This document shows positions 25,627 to 34,794 of a stretch of 64,000 nucleotides of DNA, in pieces; position 1 is the stretch's first letter; each line of letters starts with the position of its first letter. The stretch is from Oceanobacillus halotolerans (lineage in GTDB: Bacteria > Bacillota > Bacilli > Bacillales > Amphibacillaceae). The position numbers and the translations under genes were made by a program. The DNA is taken from NCBI RefSeq assembly GCF_010993955.1, contig NZ_WIXL01000010.1, positions 46,693-110,692 on the forward strand. Direction: 5' to 3'. The notes under the pieces are model-generated. The model saw only the letters and a list, made by a program, of their open reading frames with translations. It did no database searches and was not told the DNA's origin.

Positions 25627-25656
25627 AGATTTTCCAAACGTATTGAAGGGGGTTAA

Positions 25657-25844
25657 ATGTCAACGCAGGTAAAGCTTACATATTTTGAATTGGAAAGAAG
25701 GGATATTAACGAGCTAGATCGTTTGATCCTAAGGTAACACTGGATAATCTTGAGGTACTTAAACAAACACCAACAATACTTATATTTTTCAAAAAAATAG
25801 TTGATTCCTATATTCGTCTCGGATATAATAATTTAACACCTTAA
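25657..25844 (+). pseudogene. Decayed gene under S-box control
   Basis: An ATG at 25657 with a GAAGGGGG site opens MSTQVKLTYFELERRDINEL and stops after 26 codons. Another frame then reads SFDPKVTLDNLEVLKQTP and TILIFFKKIVDSYIRLGYNN to a stop at 25842-25844. The pieces suggest a truncated, frameshifted gene. I do not recognise the family. S-box genes normally serve methionine or cysteine metabolism. Confidence 0.45.
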
Positions 25845-25947
25845 AAAGATACCTTTTTATTCCCAAGGTATAATTTAGGAGTGTATGTTTAAAAATTTAT
25901 TCCTGATGATGGTTGTATCAGGATGTAAGTAGAGAGGAGAGGTTGTA

Positions 25948-27012
25948 ATGGATTCATTAGTGAAACAATTAACAGAATTGAATGGCCCATGTGGGTATGA
26001 ACATAATGTCACCTACTTCATAGAAGATTATGTAAAAGGTAAAGTCGATGATGTGAAAGTAGATGCGGTTGGAAATGTTATTGCCCGAAAAAAAGGGGAC
26101 AAGCCAGGTCCAGTAACATTATTAACCGCACATATGGATGAAGTTGGATTTATTGTGAAGAAAATTGAGGACAATGGTTTGTTGCGATTTGAAAAGCTTG
26201 GCGGTAATGATGATCGTACATTGTTAGCTCAAGAAGTAAAAGTACTTGGATCAAATGGAGAGATCAATGGTGTGATTGGTACCATTTCAGCACACTTTGT
26301 GAAATTTGATGATCCTAAAAAGGTCCGTCCTCATACGCAATTGTATATTGATATTGGAGCTACTTCTAAAGAAGATGCACTAGCGTTAGGGGTGGATGTT
26401 GGCACACCTGTAACATGGGCGACTGAAACGAAGAAAATAGGACGAGAAGACAATGAAGTGTTTGTTGGTAAAGCATTGGATGATCGAGCTGGATGTGCTG
26501 TTTTATTGTCTGTGTTAAATGAGGTTCAAGATACATCGTTTGCAGGTGAACTTATTTTTCTTTTTGCTGTTCAAGAGGAAGTAGGTTTGCGTGGTGCACA
26601 AACAGCAATCAATGGCTTAAAAGAGGTAGATGTGGCCATTGCAGTGGATGCAACTGTTGTAAGTGATACACCTGAAGAAGGGAAAGATCACAGCTTACTT
26701 CTAGGCGCAGGAACTGGTATTAAGGTAATGGACTTTAGCTTAATTGTCCAAAAAACAATAAAAGATACGCTACGTAAAATCGCAGACGAAGAAAGTATAA
26801 CATACCAAATGGAAATTTTCCCTGGTATTGGAACAGATGGTGCAGCTGTTGCGCCAGCAAATAGTGGCATACCAACAGGTGTTTTATCAATCCCTTCTCG
26901 TTATTCTCACTCACCAGTTGAAGTAGTGAATAAACAAGATTTACTAGCAACTAGGGATTTACTGAAAGCATTTGTGTTACGTATTGATGAAAATACAAGC
27001 TTTGCATTTTAA
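25948..27012 (+). CDS. M42-family metallo-aminopeptidase
   Basis: This 354-residue cytosolic enzyme with two metal ions removes N-terminal residues from peptides and forms large tetrahedral shells in known relatives (FrvX, YsdC, TET). Metal and catalytic residues are visible in TAHMDEVGFIV (His, Asp), KALDDRAGCAVLL (Asp), FAVQEEVGLRGAQ (Glu-Glu), AVDATVVSDTPEE (Asp) and SRYSHSPVEVV (His). The start follows GAGAGGAGAGG. It is 33 bases upstream of a peptide-binding lipoprotein gene, so peptide import and digestion may be co-expressed. Readthrough of the S-box leader could reach it. Confidence 0.9.
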   Translation: MDSLVKQLTELNGPCGYEHNVTYFIEDYVKGKVDDVKVDAVGNVIARKKGDKPGPVTLLTAHMDEVGFIVKKIEDNGLLRFEKLGGNDDRTLLAQEVKVLGSNGEINGVIGTISAHFVKFDDPKKVRPHTQLYIDIGATSKEDALALGVDVGTPVTWATETKKIGREDNEVFVGKALDDRAGCAVLLSVLNEVQDTSFAGELIFLFAVQEEVGLRGAQTAINGLKEVDVAIAVDATVVSDTPEEGKDHSLLLGAGTGIKVMDFSLIVQKTIKDTLRKIADEESITYQMEIFPGIGTDGAAVAPANSGIPTGVLSIPSRYSHSPVEVVNKQDLLATRDLLKAFVLRIDENTSFAF

Positions 27013-27045
27013 TAATATCAACTAGAAAAAGGAGATTTGACAGTT

Positions 27046-28650
27046 ATGCAATCAATAAAGAAAGGTTTTTTCACAATTGTTTTACTCGTATTAATTAGTA
27101 TGGTACTTGTTGCATGTGCAAGTGAACCGAACGAAAATGAAAGTTCATCTGATGATAGTGAAGGGTCAAGTGAAGGAAAAGGTGGCGATTTAGTAATAGC
27201 TAATTTGTCTGATGCTGTTTCACTTGATCCACCGAGCTCAAATGATACACCATCTGCTGATGTAACGATTAATATTTTTGAAACGTTAGTCGTACAAGAT
27301 GAGAATATGGAAAATCAACCAGGCCTTGCTGAAAGTTGGGAACAAGTTGATGATAAAACATGGGAATTCAAATTACGTGAAGGTGTAACATTTCATGATG
27401 GGTCCGAATTTAATGCAGAAGTTGTTAAAGCGAATATAGATCGTATTTTAGATCCAGAATTAGCATCTCCAGTTGCATTTATGTACGATATGATCACAAA
27501 CGTAGAGGTAGTAGACGACTATACCGTTCACTTTGAAACAGAATTTCCATTTGCACCACTTCCAGCACACCTTGCACATCCAGGTGGGTTAATTGTTTCA
27601 AAAGAACAAATTGAGGCAGATTATGCTGCAATGGAAGAAGGAGAAGAACCAGGAAGTGTAATTAATGAAAACCCACAAGGAACAGGGCCATTTAAATTTG
27701 AAGAATGGCAATCAGGTCAATCTATTAAATTAGTTCGAAATGAAGATTACTGGGGAGAAAATGCATTACTAGATTCTGTTACATTCAAAGTAGTTCCAGA
27801 GGATTTAACACGAATTGCTGAATTAAGAACTGGTGACTCTCACATAACGAATCCATTAAGCCCATCTGATTTAGAGCAAATTGAAGCCGAAGATGGTATG
27901 TCTGTAACAAGACAATCAAGTTCTTCCTTATCATATATTGGATTTAATAGCGATAAAGAGCCGTTTAATGATCAACGTGTACGCCAAGCTATTTCCATGG
28001 CAATTAACAAAGAGGAAATTATTAATGGGATTTACGACGGAATCGGGATCCCAGCAAAAGGACCAGTAGCCCCTGGTGTATTTGGTTATGACGAAGAGTT
28101 AAATGGTTTAGAGTACGATGTGGAAAAAGCGAAAGAATTGTTAGCAGAAGCAGGATTTGAGGATGGTTTTACTGCTACAATTTGGACAAACGATAACCGA
28201 GAACGAATTGATACTGCAACAAATGTACAAGAACAACTTGCTGAAATTGGAGTCGAATTAGAAATAGAAGTATTAGAATGGGGTGCTATGTTAGACCAAA
28301 CCGCTCAAGGAGAACATGAGATGATGGTATTTGGTTGGACAAATGTTACTGGTGATGCAGATAATAGTTTGTATCCACTATTCCATTCGGATAATCTAGG
28401 TTCAGCAGGGAATCGTACGTTTACTGCAGATGAGGATCTTGATTCTTATTTAGCAAATGCACGTCAAACATCAGATCAGGAAGAACGCCAAGAATTCTAT
28501 AGTCAAGCACAGGAACGTATTGCGGAATTAGCTCCAATGATCTTTATTCATCACCAAGAATATCTATTAGGAGTACGTGATGAAGTAAAAGGATTATCAC
28601 AGCTTCCAACTCAATTATTGCAATTAAAAGAAGTATATATAGAAGAATAA
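27046..28650 (+). CDS. Peptide ABC-transporter substrate-binding lipoprotein
   Basis: This 534-residue SBP_bac_5 family protein captures peptides (or glutathione or nickel chelates) outside the cell for an ABC importer. The lipobox is VLVACAS, after a hydrophobic signal segment. A serine/glutamate-rich linker follows. Family blocks are AESWEQVDDKTWEFKLREGV, TFHDGSEFNAEVVKANIDRI and RVRQAISMAINKEEIING. The ATG at 27046 gives a conventional signal peptide; TTG at 27037 would be only 2 bases from the AGGAG site. No permease or ATPase genes are nearby, so it is an orphan binding protein. A strong terminator follows. Confidence 0.9.
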   Translation: MQSIKKGFFTIVLLVLISMVLVACASEPNENESSSDDSEGSSEGKGGDLVIANLSDAVSLDPPSSNDTPSADVTINIFETLVVQDENMENQPGLAESWEQVDDKTWEFKLREGVTFHDGSEFNAEVVKANIDRILDPELASPVAFMYDMITNVEVVDDYTVHFETEFPFAPLPAHLAHPGGLIVSKEQIEADYAAMEEGEEPGSVINENPQGTGPFKFEEWQSGQSIKLVRNEDYWGENALLDSVTFKVVPEDLTRIAELRTGDSHITNPLSPSDLEQIEAEDGMSVTRQSSSSLSYIGFNSDKEPFNDQRVRQAISMAINKEEIINGIYDGIGIPAKGPVAPGVFGYDEELNGLEYDVEKAKELLAEAGFEDGFTATIWTNDNRERIDTATNVQEQLAEIGVELEIEVLEWGAMLDQTAQGEHEMMVFGWTNVTGDADNSLYPLFHSDNLGSAGNRTFTADEDLDSYLANARQTSDQEERQEFYSQAQERIAELAPMIFIHHQEYLLGVRDEVKGLSQLPTQLLQLKEVYIEE

Positions 28651-28695
28651 CTAGATTCTATTCAATGATCATTTGCGTTAAGGATTTATAAATAA

Positions 28696-28745
28696 AATGC
28701 ACACGTTATTTCATAAATGAAATTATGTAACGTGTGCATTTTTTC
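28696..28745 (+). terminator. Terminator after the peptide-binding protein gene
   Basis: AATGCACACGTTA pairs perfectly with TAACGTGTGCATT, followed by TTTTT. Confidence 0.9.
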
Positions 28746-28769
28746 GTTATATCAAGTGATAATAGATAC

Positions 28770-28985
28770 TGTGCTCAGTTACCACTTAGCAAGTTTTAAT
28801 GCTTGGATTGTCACTGATAAGGATGCTCATTCCCCTTTTTGTACAAATTCCAGCAAGAAAGGTAACAGAGAAGCGTGCTCAATGCCCTATTTGTGCAATT
28901 CCAGCAAGAAAGGTAACAAAGAAGCAAGCTCAATTGCCTTTTCGTACTATTTCCAACAAAATTGGTAACAGACAAGCACTCTCTG
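28770..28985. repeat. Repeat family H, copy 2
   Basis: Tandem units contain GTGCTCAGTTACC, TTCCAGCAAGAAAGGTAACA and GAGAAGCGTGCTCAATGCCC at a spacing of about 60 bases. Short open frames across them are by-products of the repetition. Confidence 0.6.
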
Positions 28986-28995
28986 TTCTTTTTTT

Positions 28996-29072
28996 CACGT
29001 TAGGAAAGCATAAAATTTTAGACAAGAAGCGGATTCGGTGTAGCTACAATTTTTACGTCCCAAGTTTCTAAC
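28996..29072. repeat. Repeat family D, copy 3 (first hairpin only)
   Basis: CACGTTAGGAAAGCATAAAA runs to ACGTCCCAAGTTTCTAAC, a diverged D element lacking the second hairpin. Confidence 0.6.
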
Positions 29073-29127
29073 ATGATTTCAAGCTAAATTGGTCTCAGAA
29101 ACACGAGCTCGACTATCATTTGCCAAG

Positions 29128-31119
29128 TTATGTGCTCAGTTTAATTGTCTCTCTAGCATATTGTTCATAGAAATCTAGGGCATTCGCATTACTTAAGGAC
29201 CCTTTATTAACGACTTCTTCAACCGGTTTTCCCATTAGTAATTTCTTGACTGGAACTTCTAGTTTTTTCCCATTTAATGTTTTTGGTATATCTGGTACTT
29301 CCACAATTGCCGTTGGGACGTGTCGTGGCGAACATTGTGTGCGAATTTGTTTTTTGATGGCCTCTTCCAGTTGTGGTGTTAATATTTGTCCTTCTTTCAT
29401 CAACACAAATAGTGGAACAAAGGATTCCCCTTTACCTAATGGGATATCAACTATTAAGCTATCGGCTATTTCTTTTATTTGGTCTACAGCACGATAGATT
29501 TCACTTGTTCCTATCCGTACACCACCACGATTAATGGTTGCATCTGAACGTCCGTAAATAACACATGATCCATGATCCGTTATCTTTACATAATCTCCAT
29601 GGCGCCAAATCCCAGGGAAGACATCAAAATAGCTATTCTTTAAACGAGAGCCATCTTCGTCATTCCAAAAATAAATTGGCATAGAAGGGAAAGGTTTTGT
29701 TAAAACAAGTTCCCCTACTTCTTCAATTTGGGCTTCTCCTTCGTCATTAAAGCATTCTATTTTTGCTCCAAGGCCACGACATTGCAATTCCCCTGCATAA
29801 ACTGGCAAAATGGGTGCCCCTAATACAAAGGCTGTACAAACATCTGTCCCACCACTAACCGAGGCAATCCACAAATCGCTTTTTACATTGTCGTAACACC
29901 ATTGAAATCCTTCTGGTGGGAGAGGTGATCCTGTAGAACTAATATTTTTTAATGCACTTAAATCAAATGTCTCACCAGGCTTTAGTTCATCTTTCATACT
30001 TGCTGTTAGGTAACTAGCACTAGTGCCAAAAACGGTCATTTTCGTATCTTGAGCAAATTTCCATAGCATTTTATTATCTGGGTATGCTGGGTTCCCATCA
30101 TACAACATAATCGTACTTCCAGTGAGTAATCCACTTACAAGGAAATTCCACATCATCCATCCAGTCGTCGTAAACCAAAAGAAACGATCTTCGCTTCCTA
30201 AATCAGCATGGAAGGTTAACGCCTTAAGATGTTCAAGTAATATTCCGCCTTGACTATGTACAATTGGCTTCGGTTTACCAGTTGTTCCTGAGGAAAATAA
30301 TACCCAAAGTGGATCATTGAATGGTACATGTTCATATGTAAGAACTTGTTGACTTTCGGCTGTAATGGCATCATTCCATGTTGTAACATTCTTTAATCCG
30401 TGAACGGAAGGATTTTGATGGAGAAAAGGTACAACAATAGTAGCTTCTAATGATGGGAGTTCAGCTTGGATCTGTTTAATCACATTTAATCGGTCAAACG
30501 TCTTTCCTGCATAATGGTAGCCATCGACTGTTATCATTACTTTTGGCTTAATTTGCTTAAATCGATCAATAACACTTTGCGTTCCAAAATCTGGTGATGC
30601 ACTTGACCAGATTGCTCCTAGGCTAGCTGTGGCAAGAAAGGCTACAACCGATTCGTAAATATTTGCAGTATACGCGACAACACGGTCTCCCTTTTCAACA
30701 CCAAGGTTCTGGAGTGTTTGTTGGAAACTAGCTGTATCTTGATAAAGCTGTTTCCATGTTACTTCTTGTTTTTCACGTGATTCGGATGCATGGATTACGG
30801 CAACCTTATTTTCGTCACGATTCCGAAAGATGTGTTCTGTATAATTGATTGTTGCTTCAGGAAACCACTTCACACCAGGCATCTGATGTTTGGTTAGTAC
30901 GGTTTTATAGGGGGTGTTTGCTTGAATATTAAAATAACCCCATAGCGACTCCCAAAAGGCTTCTAACTCGTTAACAGACCATTTCCAAAGGGAATGATAA
31001 TCGTTAAATAAAAGTTGCTTTTCTTGTTTGAGCCATTGCATGTAATGATAGAGATTAGATTGTTCTATCCGCTTTTCATCAGGTTGCCATAATAAAGAAC
31101 CTTCCTTAATTTGACTCAT
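29128..31119 (-). CDS. Acetoacetate-CoA ligase
   Basis: This 663-residue ATP-dependent ligase activates acetoacetate to acetoacetyl-CoA for ketone-body or polyhydroxyalkanoate/lipid use. It is an ANL-superfamily enzyme. Visible blocks are MPGVKWFPEATINYTEH near residue 85, the P-loop LFSSGTTGKPKPIVHSQGG, the acetoacetate-specific region FFWFTTTGWMMWNFLVSG, WRHGDYVKITDHGSCVIYGR, and the C-terminal PKTLNGKKLEVPVKKLL holding the catalytic lysine. The length is typical of AacS. The start has AGGAGGGAA 7 bases upstream. It appears monocistronic. Confidence 0.92.
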   Translation of the reverse strand: MSQIKEGSLLWQPDEKRIEQSNLYHYMQWLKQEKQLLFNDYHSLWKWSVNELEAFWESLWGYFNIQANTPYKTVLTKHQMPGVKWFPEATINYTEHIFRNRDENKVAVIHASESREKQEVTWKQLYQDTASFQQTLQNLGVEKGDRVVAYTANIYESVVAFLATASLGAIWSSASPDFGTQSVIDRFKQIKPKVMITVDGYHYAGKTFDRLNVIKQIQAELPSLEATIVVPFLHQNPSVHGLKNVTTWNDAITAESQQVLTYEHVPFNDPLWVLFSSGTTGKPKPIVHSQGGILLEHLKALTFHADLGSEDRFFWFTTTGWMMWNFLVSGLLTGSTIMLYDGNPAYPDNKMLWKFAQDTKMTVFGTSASYLTASMKDELKPGETFDLSALKNISSTGSPLPPEGFQWCYDNVKSDLWIASVSGGTDVCTAFVLGAPILPVYAGELQCRGLGAKIECFNDEGEAQIEEVGELVLTKPFPSMPIYFWNDEDGSRLKNSYFDVFPGIWRHGDYVKITDHGSCVIYGRSDATINRGGVRIGTSEIYRAVDQIKEIADSLIVDIPLGKGESFVPLFVLMKEGQILTPQLEEAIKKQIRTQCSPRHVPTAIVEVPDIPKTLNGKKLEVPVKKLLMGKPVEEVVNKGSLSNANALDFYEQYARETIKLST

Positions 31120-31196
31120 TATATTCCCTCCTGAATATTTAGATGATTATTACTATTATAGAAAAACGCTCACGCTGTGTAAAGTCTATACAGACA

Positions 31197-31470
31197 AGAT
31201 CACCCTGAAGAAATAAAAGCAAATGTATGTTTTTTTGAAAGGTAAGTACAAAATTGTCCGCATTACTGCCTTCAGGGACAAGAATCACGTCATAGTCCTC
31301 TGCTTGGCAATCAGTAAATGTATAAGCAGATTCAGGGGGAACGCCATACTTTCCAATGTATTTTTTGTTTGCTTCTTTTCCAACTAAATGGACATCTGCC
31401 CCTTCCTCTTGAAGGCGTAAAACTGGGTACCAAAGCTCAAGATTATTTCTCCAAATAATTTAGAATCCAT
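31197..31470 (-). pseudogene. N-terminal remnant of a DJ-1/PfpI-family protein
   Basis: On the minus strand the frame reads NNLELWYPVLRLQEEGADVH, then LVGKEANKKYIGKYGVPPES, DYDVILVPEGSNADN and then diverges. This is the N-terminal third of a PfpI-type protease/glyoxalase-like protein. The nucleophile-elbow Cys region is missing, and the first codons are out of frame with it. It is a relic. Confidence 0.7.
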
Positions 31471-31518
31471 AACAGCAAAAATAACTCAATTTATTTCAGT
31501 AAATTTTGGATGGTACTA

Positions 31519-31658
31519 TTTATCCCGCATGTAACGGGCAGTAAGACCCCCACATCAAGATTTCTTAGGAGATCCAAGAAAGATAAGTGGGGGATCAAAC
31601 TGCCCGTAAATGTCCGATTCGTTCAACTAACAATCAGTGGGGGAGGAAAGGAAACCCT
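31519..31658. repeat. Repeat family A, copy 2 (right arm lost)
   Basis: It is almost identical to copy A1 up to GGGGGAGGAAAGGAAACCC. The 3' arm of the second hairpin (CCCCACTGATTG) is missing, and the sequence passes into a BCCT gene remnant. The outer stem of hairpin 1 is perfect here (ACGGGCAG/CTGCCCGT). Confidence 0.75.
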
Positions 31659-31667
31659 ATTAATAGT

Positions 31668-32035
31668 CCATGTTAATGTTGTTTTTTTGTATATATTTAG
31701 TATTTTCCCGCTACGGTAAGATTGAGCTCGGTAAGGATACAGATAAGCCTGAATTTAATTTACCTACATGGTTTGTGATGTTATTTAGTGCAGGTATGGG
31801 GATGGGACGCTAGGGATGTTAAGCACTTCTGGACTATTGAACCCAGCGAATTCGGCTAAAATTGTATGGGGGCTTACTCAATCAGCTCTTGTGGCAATTG
31901 TCGTGTCTTTATGGGAACACAAGGGTTGCAAAACGTTCTCATTATTGCGGCTCTACCTTTTTCGATTGTAATATTATTAATGTGCACATCATTTTTAAAA
32001 ACAGTAAGAAAAGACTATGTACCAAAAAAAGAATA
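31668..32035 (+). pseudogene. Internally deleted BCCT transporter
   Basis: Three pieces of a BCCT carrier remain: FSRYGKIELGKDTDKPEFNL and TWFVMLFSAGMGMG (TM2-3 region), then GMLSTSGLLNPANSAKIVWG and QSALVAIVVS (TM10-11 region), then GLQNVLIIAALPFSIVILLM ending in KTVRKDYVPKKE and a stop. About two thirds of the gene is deleted and frames are shifted. It is a different paralogue from the intact BCCT at 18900, closer to typical betaine carriers. Confidence 0.82.
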
Positions 32036-32041
32036 GGGCTT

Positions 32042-32130
32042 CTAGAAAAGTGCTGAAGCCTTGGTCACCCTCGATTAGAAAACTTGGCTTGCCGCTAATC
32101 CTTTATGGCAAATGACTTCGTTTTACTTAC
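32042..32130. repeat. Repeat family C, degenerate fragment 4
   Basis: GCCTTGGTCACCCTCGATTA GAAAACTTGGC runs into a decayed GCAAATGAC segment, similar to the left end of the copy at 47640. The rest up to the YueI-like gene (about 110 bases) shows nothing recognisable. Confidence 0.5.
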
Positions 32131-32244
32131 GCGTATAGGATAAGGAAAGCTGTGTCAGTAATGCACTGCCCGAGAAAAAGTGAATTTTTTAAAAGGACGT
32201 GCAAAATTGGTCACGTACGACTCTTGCGCTACTTAACCAATTTT

Positions 32245-32682
32245 TTACGTAAACCATCGTTTTATTTTAGCAAATACGGAACTGTCGTCATCTGTTGATT
32301 CCGTTTCATCCGTTGTTTCTTCAAGGAAAATATTTTCTTTGTCAATCGCATGATCATAGGTTAAGACAGCACCAATATCCGTATTGGCTTTCTCATCTGT
32401 AATGGTTGTATAAGGGATGTCATATTTAGAAGCTAAGGCTTTTTCTTCTTTTAAAAAACGGTGAGCAACTTTACCATTAATTATAAGCTCTGTATCACGG
32501 TTGTTACGCATCGTTTCTTCTAAAGCCCTTAGTCCTTTATCACTCATCACTTGTCCCTTTGTTAATGCAATGACAATCCGCTCTCGTAATGTTCCTAAAT
32601 ATTTTTTTCGTTCCGCCTGATTCGGGTCTTTTTTTCCGTATATCCCTTCTGTAAGATAATCTTCAACATCTTTTTTACCCAT
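32245..32682 (-). CDS. yueI: YueI family protein (DUF1694)
   Basis: This 145-residue cytoplasmic protein of the YueI/DUF1694 family has an unknown function. Family traits seen are DYLTEGIYGKKDPNQAERKK, YLGTLRERIVIALTKGQVM and a C-terminal acidic tail. The fold resembles L30e/L7Ae-like RNA-binding domains by family description. The start has a GAGG site. Its closest coding neighbour upstream is the YfhD-like gene, separated by a hairpin. Confidence 0.82.
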   Translation of the reverse strand: MGKKDVEDYLTEGIYGKKDPNQAERKKYLGTLRERIVIALTKGQVMSDKGLRALEETMRNNRDTELIINGKVAHRFLKEEKALASKYDIPYTTITDEKANTDIGAVLTYDHAIDKENIFLEETTDETESTDDDSSVFAKIKRWFT

Positions 32683-32745
32683 TGAATATGCCTCACTTTA
32701 ATGTATTAAGTATACACCTATTTTACACAGTTAATGATGTTAGGA

Positions 32746-32776
32746 AAAGCGATACCTATTCGGATCGCTTTTCCAC
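32746..32776 (-). terminator. Terminator after the YfhD-like gene
   Basis: AAAAGCGAT pairs with ATCGCTTTT across about 10 bases. The T-run on the minus strand is short. Confidence 0.6.
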
Positions 32777-32782
32777 TGTCAA

Positions 32783-32962
32783 TTACTTGTGCTTTGCTCG
32801 TTTATCTGCAGCATTTGCACGTTGTTGTGCTTCTTTATCTTCATGATCTGCAAATTCTTCTGCATATTCTACATCATGTCCATCACTATTACGTAATTGA
32901 TTTCTTGGTGTTTGTGCTAGTCGATTTCGTCCTCTGGATTTGTTGTGTTCATCTCTACCCAT
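32783..32962 (-). CDS. YfhD family small protein
   Basis: This 59-residue, very hydrophilic protein begins MGRDEHNKSRGRNRLAQTPR and continues with an acidic AEEFADHEDKEAQQRANAAD block. It matches the B. subtilis YfhD pattern; the family's role is unknown. The ATG at 32962 has GAGGTGA 7 bases upstream. The longer open frame upstream runs through the preceding intergenic region without a better site. Confidence 0.78.
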   Translation of the reverse strand: MGRDEHNKSRGRNRLAQTPRNQLRNSDGHDVEYAEEFADHEDKEAQQRANAADKRAKHK

Positions 32963-33038
32963 ATAGTTCACCTCATTTAATTTAGAGTCATACATGAGTA
33001 GTTTGTGTAGGAATAAATGTATTAAACCAAAAAGAACG

Positions 33039-33836
33039 TTATTTTCTGTCGCCACCTAATATATCAAATAAGCCACCCGCGATACTACCTTCCCCTTTGT
33101 TTTCACCCCCATTTTCTGGAGTGGCAGCAAATACTCTGCTAGCTAATCTGCTAAATGGAAGTGACTGAACCCAGACAGTTCCTGGTCCGCGAAGTGTCGC
33201 GAAGAATAAGCCTTCACCACCAAATAGTGCCGTCTTTACACCACTTACAAATTCAATGTTATAGTCAACATCACCTGTCATGGCAACAAGACATCCTGTA
33301 TCAACTAGTAACTTTTCTCCTGGTTCTAATTCTTTTTTGTGAATGGTTCCACCAGCATGAACAAATGCCATACCATCGCCTTCTAATTTTTGCATGATAA
33401 AGCCCTCCCCACCAAAGAAACCAGTACCAATTTTACGTTGAAATTCAACACCTACTGCAACTCCTTTAGCTGCGGCAAGAAAGGCATCTTTTTGACAAAT
33501 CAGTTTACCGTTTATTTCACTTAAATCCATTGGAATGATTTTTCCTGGATAAGGTGAGGCAAAGGAAACATGCTTCTTTCCCGTTCCTTCATTGGTGAAG
33601 GTAGTCATAAATAAACTTTCTCCAGTTAATACACGTTTTCCTGCACCAAGCAGTTTTTCCATAAATCCGCCTTGATTTTTTGAGCCATCTCCAAAGATGG
33701 TTTCCATTCGTATTTGATCTTCCATCATCATGAGGCTACCTGCTTCTGCGATAACCGTTTCTTGTGGATCAAGTTCCACTTCTACAAATTGCATATCATC
33801 GCCATGCAGTTTGTAGTCGATTTCGTGATTATTCAT
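33039..33836 (-). CDS. TIGR00266 / AIM24 family protein
   Basis: This 265-residue beta-rich protein belongs to the AIM24/TIGR00266 family. Signature elements are [57 protein letters not shown] and [20 protein letters not shown]. Molecular function is not established. The start follows AAAGGAGAGG. It probably forms its own transcript, divergent from the small zinc-ribbon gene at 33948. Confidence 0.85.
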   Translation of the reverse strand: MNNHEIDYKLHGDDMQFVEVELDPQETVIAEAGSLMMMEDQIRMETIFGDGSKNQGGFMEKLLGAGKRVLTGESLFMTTFTNEGTGKKHVSFASPYPGKIIPMDLSEINGKLICQKDAFLAAAKGVAVGVEFQRKIGTGFFGGEGFIMQKLEGDGMAFVHAGGTIHKKELEPGEKLLVDTGCLVAMTGDVDYNIEFVSGVKTALFGGEGLFFATLRGPGTVWVQSLPFSRLASRVFAATPENGGENKGEGSIAGGLFDILGGDRK

Positions 33837-33947
33837 TTTATCCTCTCCTTTATGTATATCTCTCCTTTATAATTATATGCTATTTTCCACATACTAGAGA
33901 AGTATACACGAGTATAAATTTTATTATATAAAGGAGGGGGATTCTGA

Positions 33948-34118
33948 ATGGAACATGGTCAAATTTGTAAAGCATGTCAAGGAACTGGTATGTTAGCTGA
34001 TGATGAAGGATGGCAATATAAATGTCGAATTTGTAATGGAGATGGTTTGTATAACAGTGCCGATGTTAGACCTTCCGAAATTCTGGATGTAGATGAAACA
34101 AACCGAATATTGGATTAG
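33948..34118 (+). CDS. Small zinc-ribbon protein with CxxCxGxG motifs
   Basis: This 56-residue protein starts 7 bases after a strong AAAGGAGGGGG site. Two motifs, CKACQGTG and CRICNGDG, have the CxxCxGxG form of the DnaJ zinc-binding domain and should bind one zinc ion. The C-terminal part (DVRPSEILDVDETNRILD) is acidic. No J-domain is present. It could be a redox- or zinc-dependent adaptor. The specific family is not recognised. A good terminator follows. Confidence 0.7.
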   Translation: MEHGQICKACQGTGMLADDEGWQYKCRICNGDGLYNSADVRPSEILDVDETNRILD

Positions 34119-34129
34119 TAAACAAGCAG

Positions 34130-34167
34130 AAAAAACTACCTATCCTGAAGTTATAGGTAGTTTTTTC
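34130..34167. terminator. Bidirectional terminator
   Basis: AAAAAACTACCTAT pairs perfectly with ATAGGTAGTTTTTT, between two convergent genes. Confidence 0.85.
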
Positions 34168-34179
34168 TTCAAAATAATC

Positions 34180-34794
34180 TTAATGAGGCATGTTGCCCTG
34201 AATTGGTGCAAAGCTGTTTTTCAAAGCTTGCATATCTTGCTGTTGTAATTGTGGTACTTGATAATATTGATTTTTGTTCTGATATAAAAATACTTCATAG
34301 GCCATCTCGACCATGTTTGGTACACTGTCAGCAAACACGCGTCGTAATACTGGGTTTGTTACCTCCAATGCGGTCATCGTAAATGTTGATGCACATGCCT
34401 TTAAGGCACTCATCATGTAGCTTGATACACACTGGTCATTAATCTCATTAACAGATTGAGCAGGTGACTTTGGCTGGGATGGTTGCATACCATAGACGAC
34501 ATCATTACTTTGTGTCATATTATAGGTGTAGGTCTCTACAGTTGGCTTCTGGCCAGTTTTTAATGTTTCTACAATTGTGTTATACAGTTGTTTTAAAAAG
34601 GTTTGGTGCTGTTGAAGCATTGTTTTTAGTTCTGGATCTTGAATGTGTTGTTCATACAATAAATATTGTTCCATTCCACCAGTTAGTGTTGATAAAGCTT
34701 CATGTGCATCAAACAGCTCATGTCCTCCTAGACTTTGTTGGGCAGGCATTTGTGTGGATGATTGTAAATCTTGGTTTTGATTTTGACCTTGCAT
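34180..34794 (-). CDS. CotF-family spore coat protein (YhcQ-like)
   Basis: This 204-residue helical protein has the coat-F pattern: ELFDAHEALSTLTGGMEQYL, LKTMLQQHQTFLKQLYNTIV, then INDQCVSSYMMSALKACAST and VFADSVPNMVEMAYEVFLYQ. A glutamine-rich N-terminus precedes it. It is expected in the spore coat or at the forespore, and therefore under sporulation sigma factors (not seen directly). The ATG at 34794 follows AAAGGAGGATG, so the frame's earlier ATG is not used. Confidence 0.85.
   Translation of the reverse strand: MQGQNQNQDLQSSTQMPAQQSLGGHELFDAHEALSTLTGGMEQYLLYEQHIQDPELKTMLQQHQTFLKQLYNTIVETLKTGQKPTVETYTYNMTQSNDVVYGMQPSQPKSPAQSVNEINDQCVSSYMMSALKACASTFTMTALEVTNPVLRRVFADSVPNMVEMAYEVFLYQNKNQYYQVPQLQQQDMQALKNSFAPIQGNMPH

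Noticed and set aside
28717..29071. Open frames of 83 and 90 codons after the peptide-binding protein gene
   Set aside because: They run across repeats H2 and D3, show repeated peptide motifs caused by the DNA repeats, and have no ribosome binding site.
31510..31719. Open frame of 69 codons over repeat A2
   Set aside because: It is composed of the hairpin element and its junction with the BCCT relic; no start signal.
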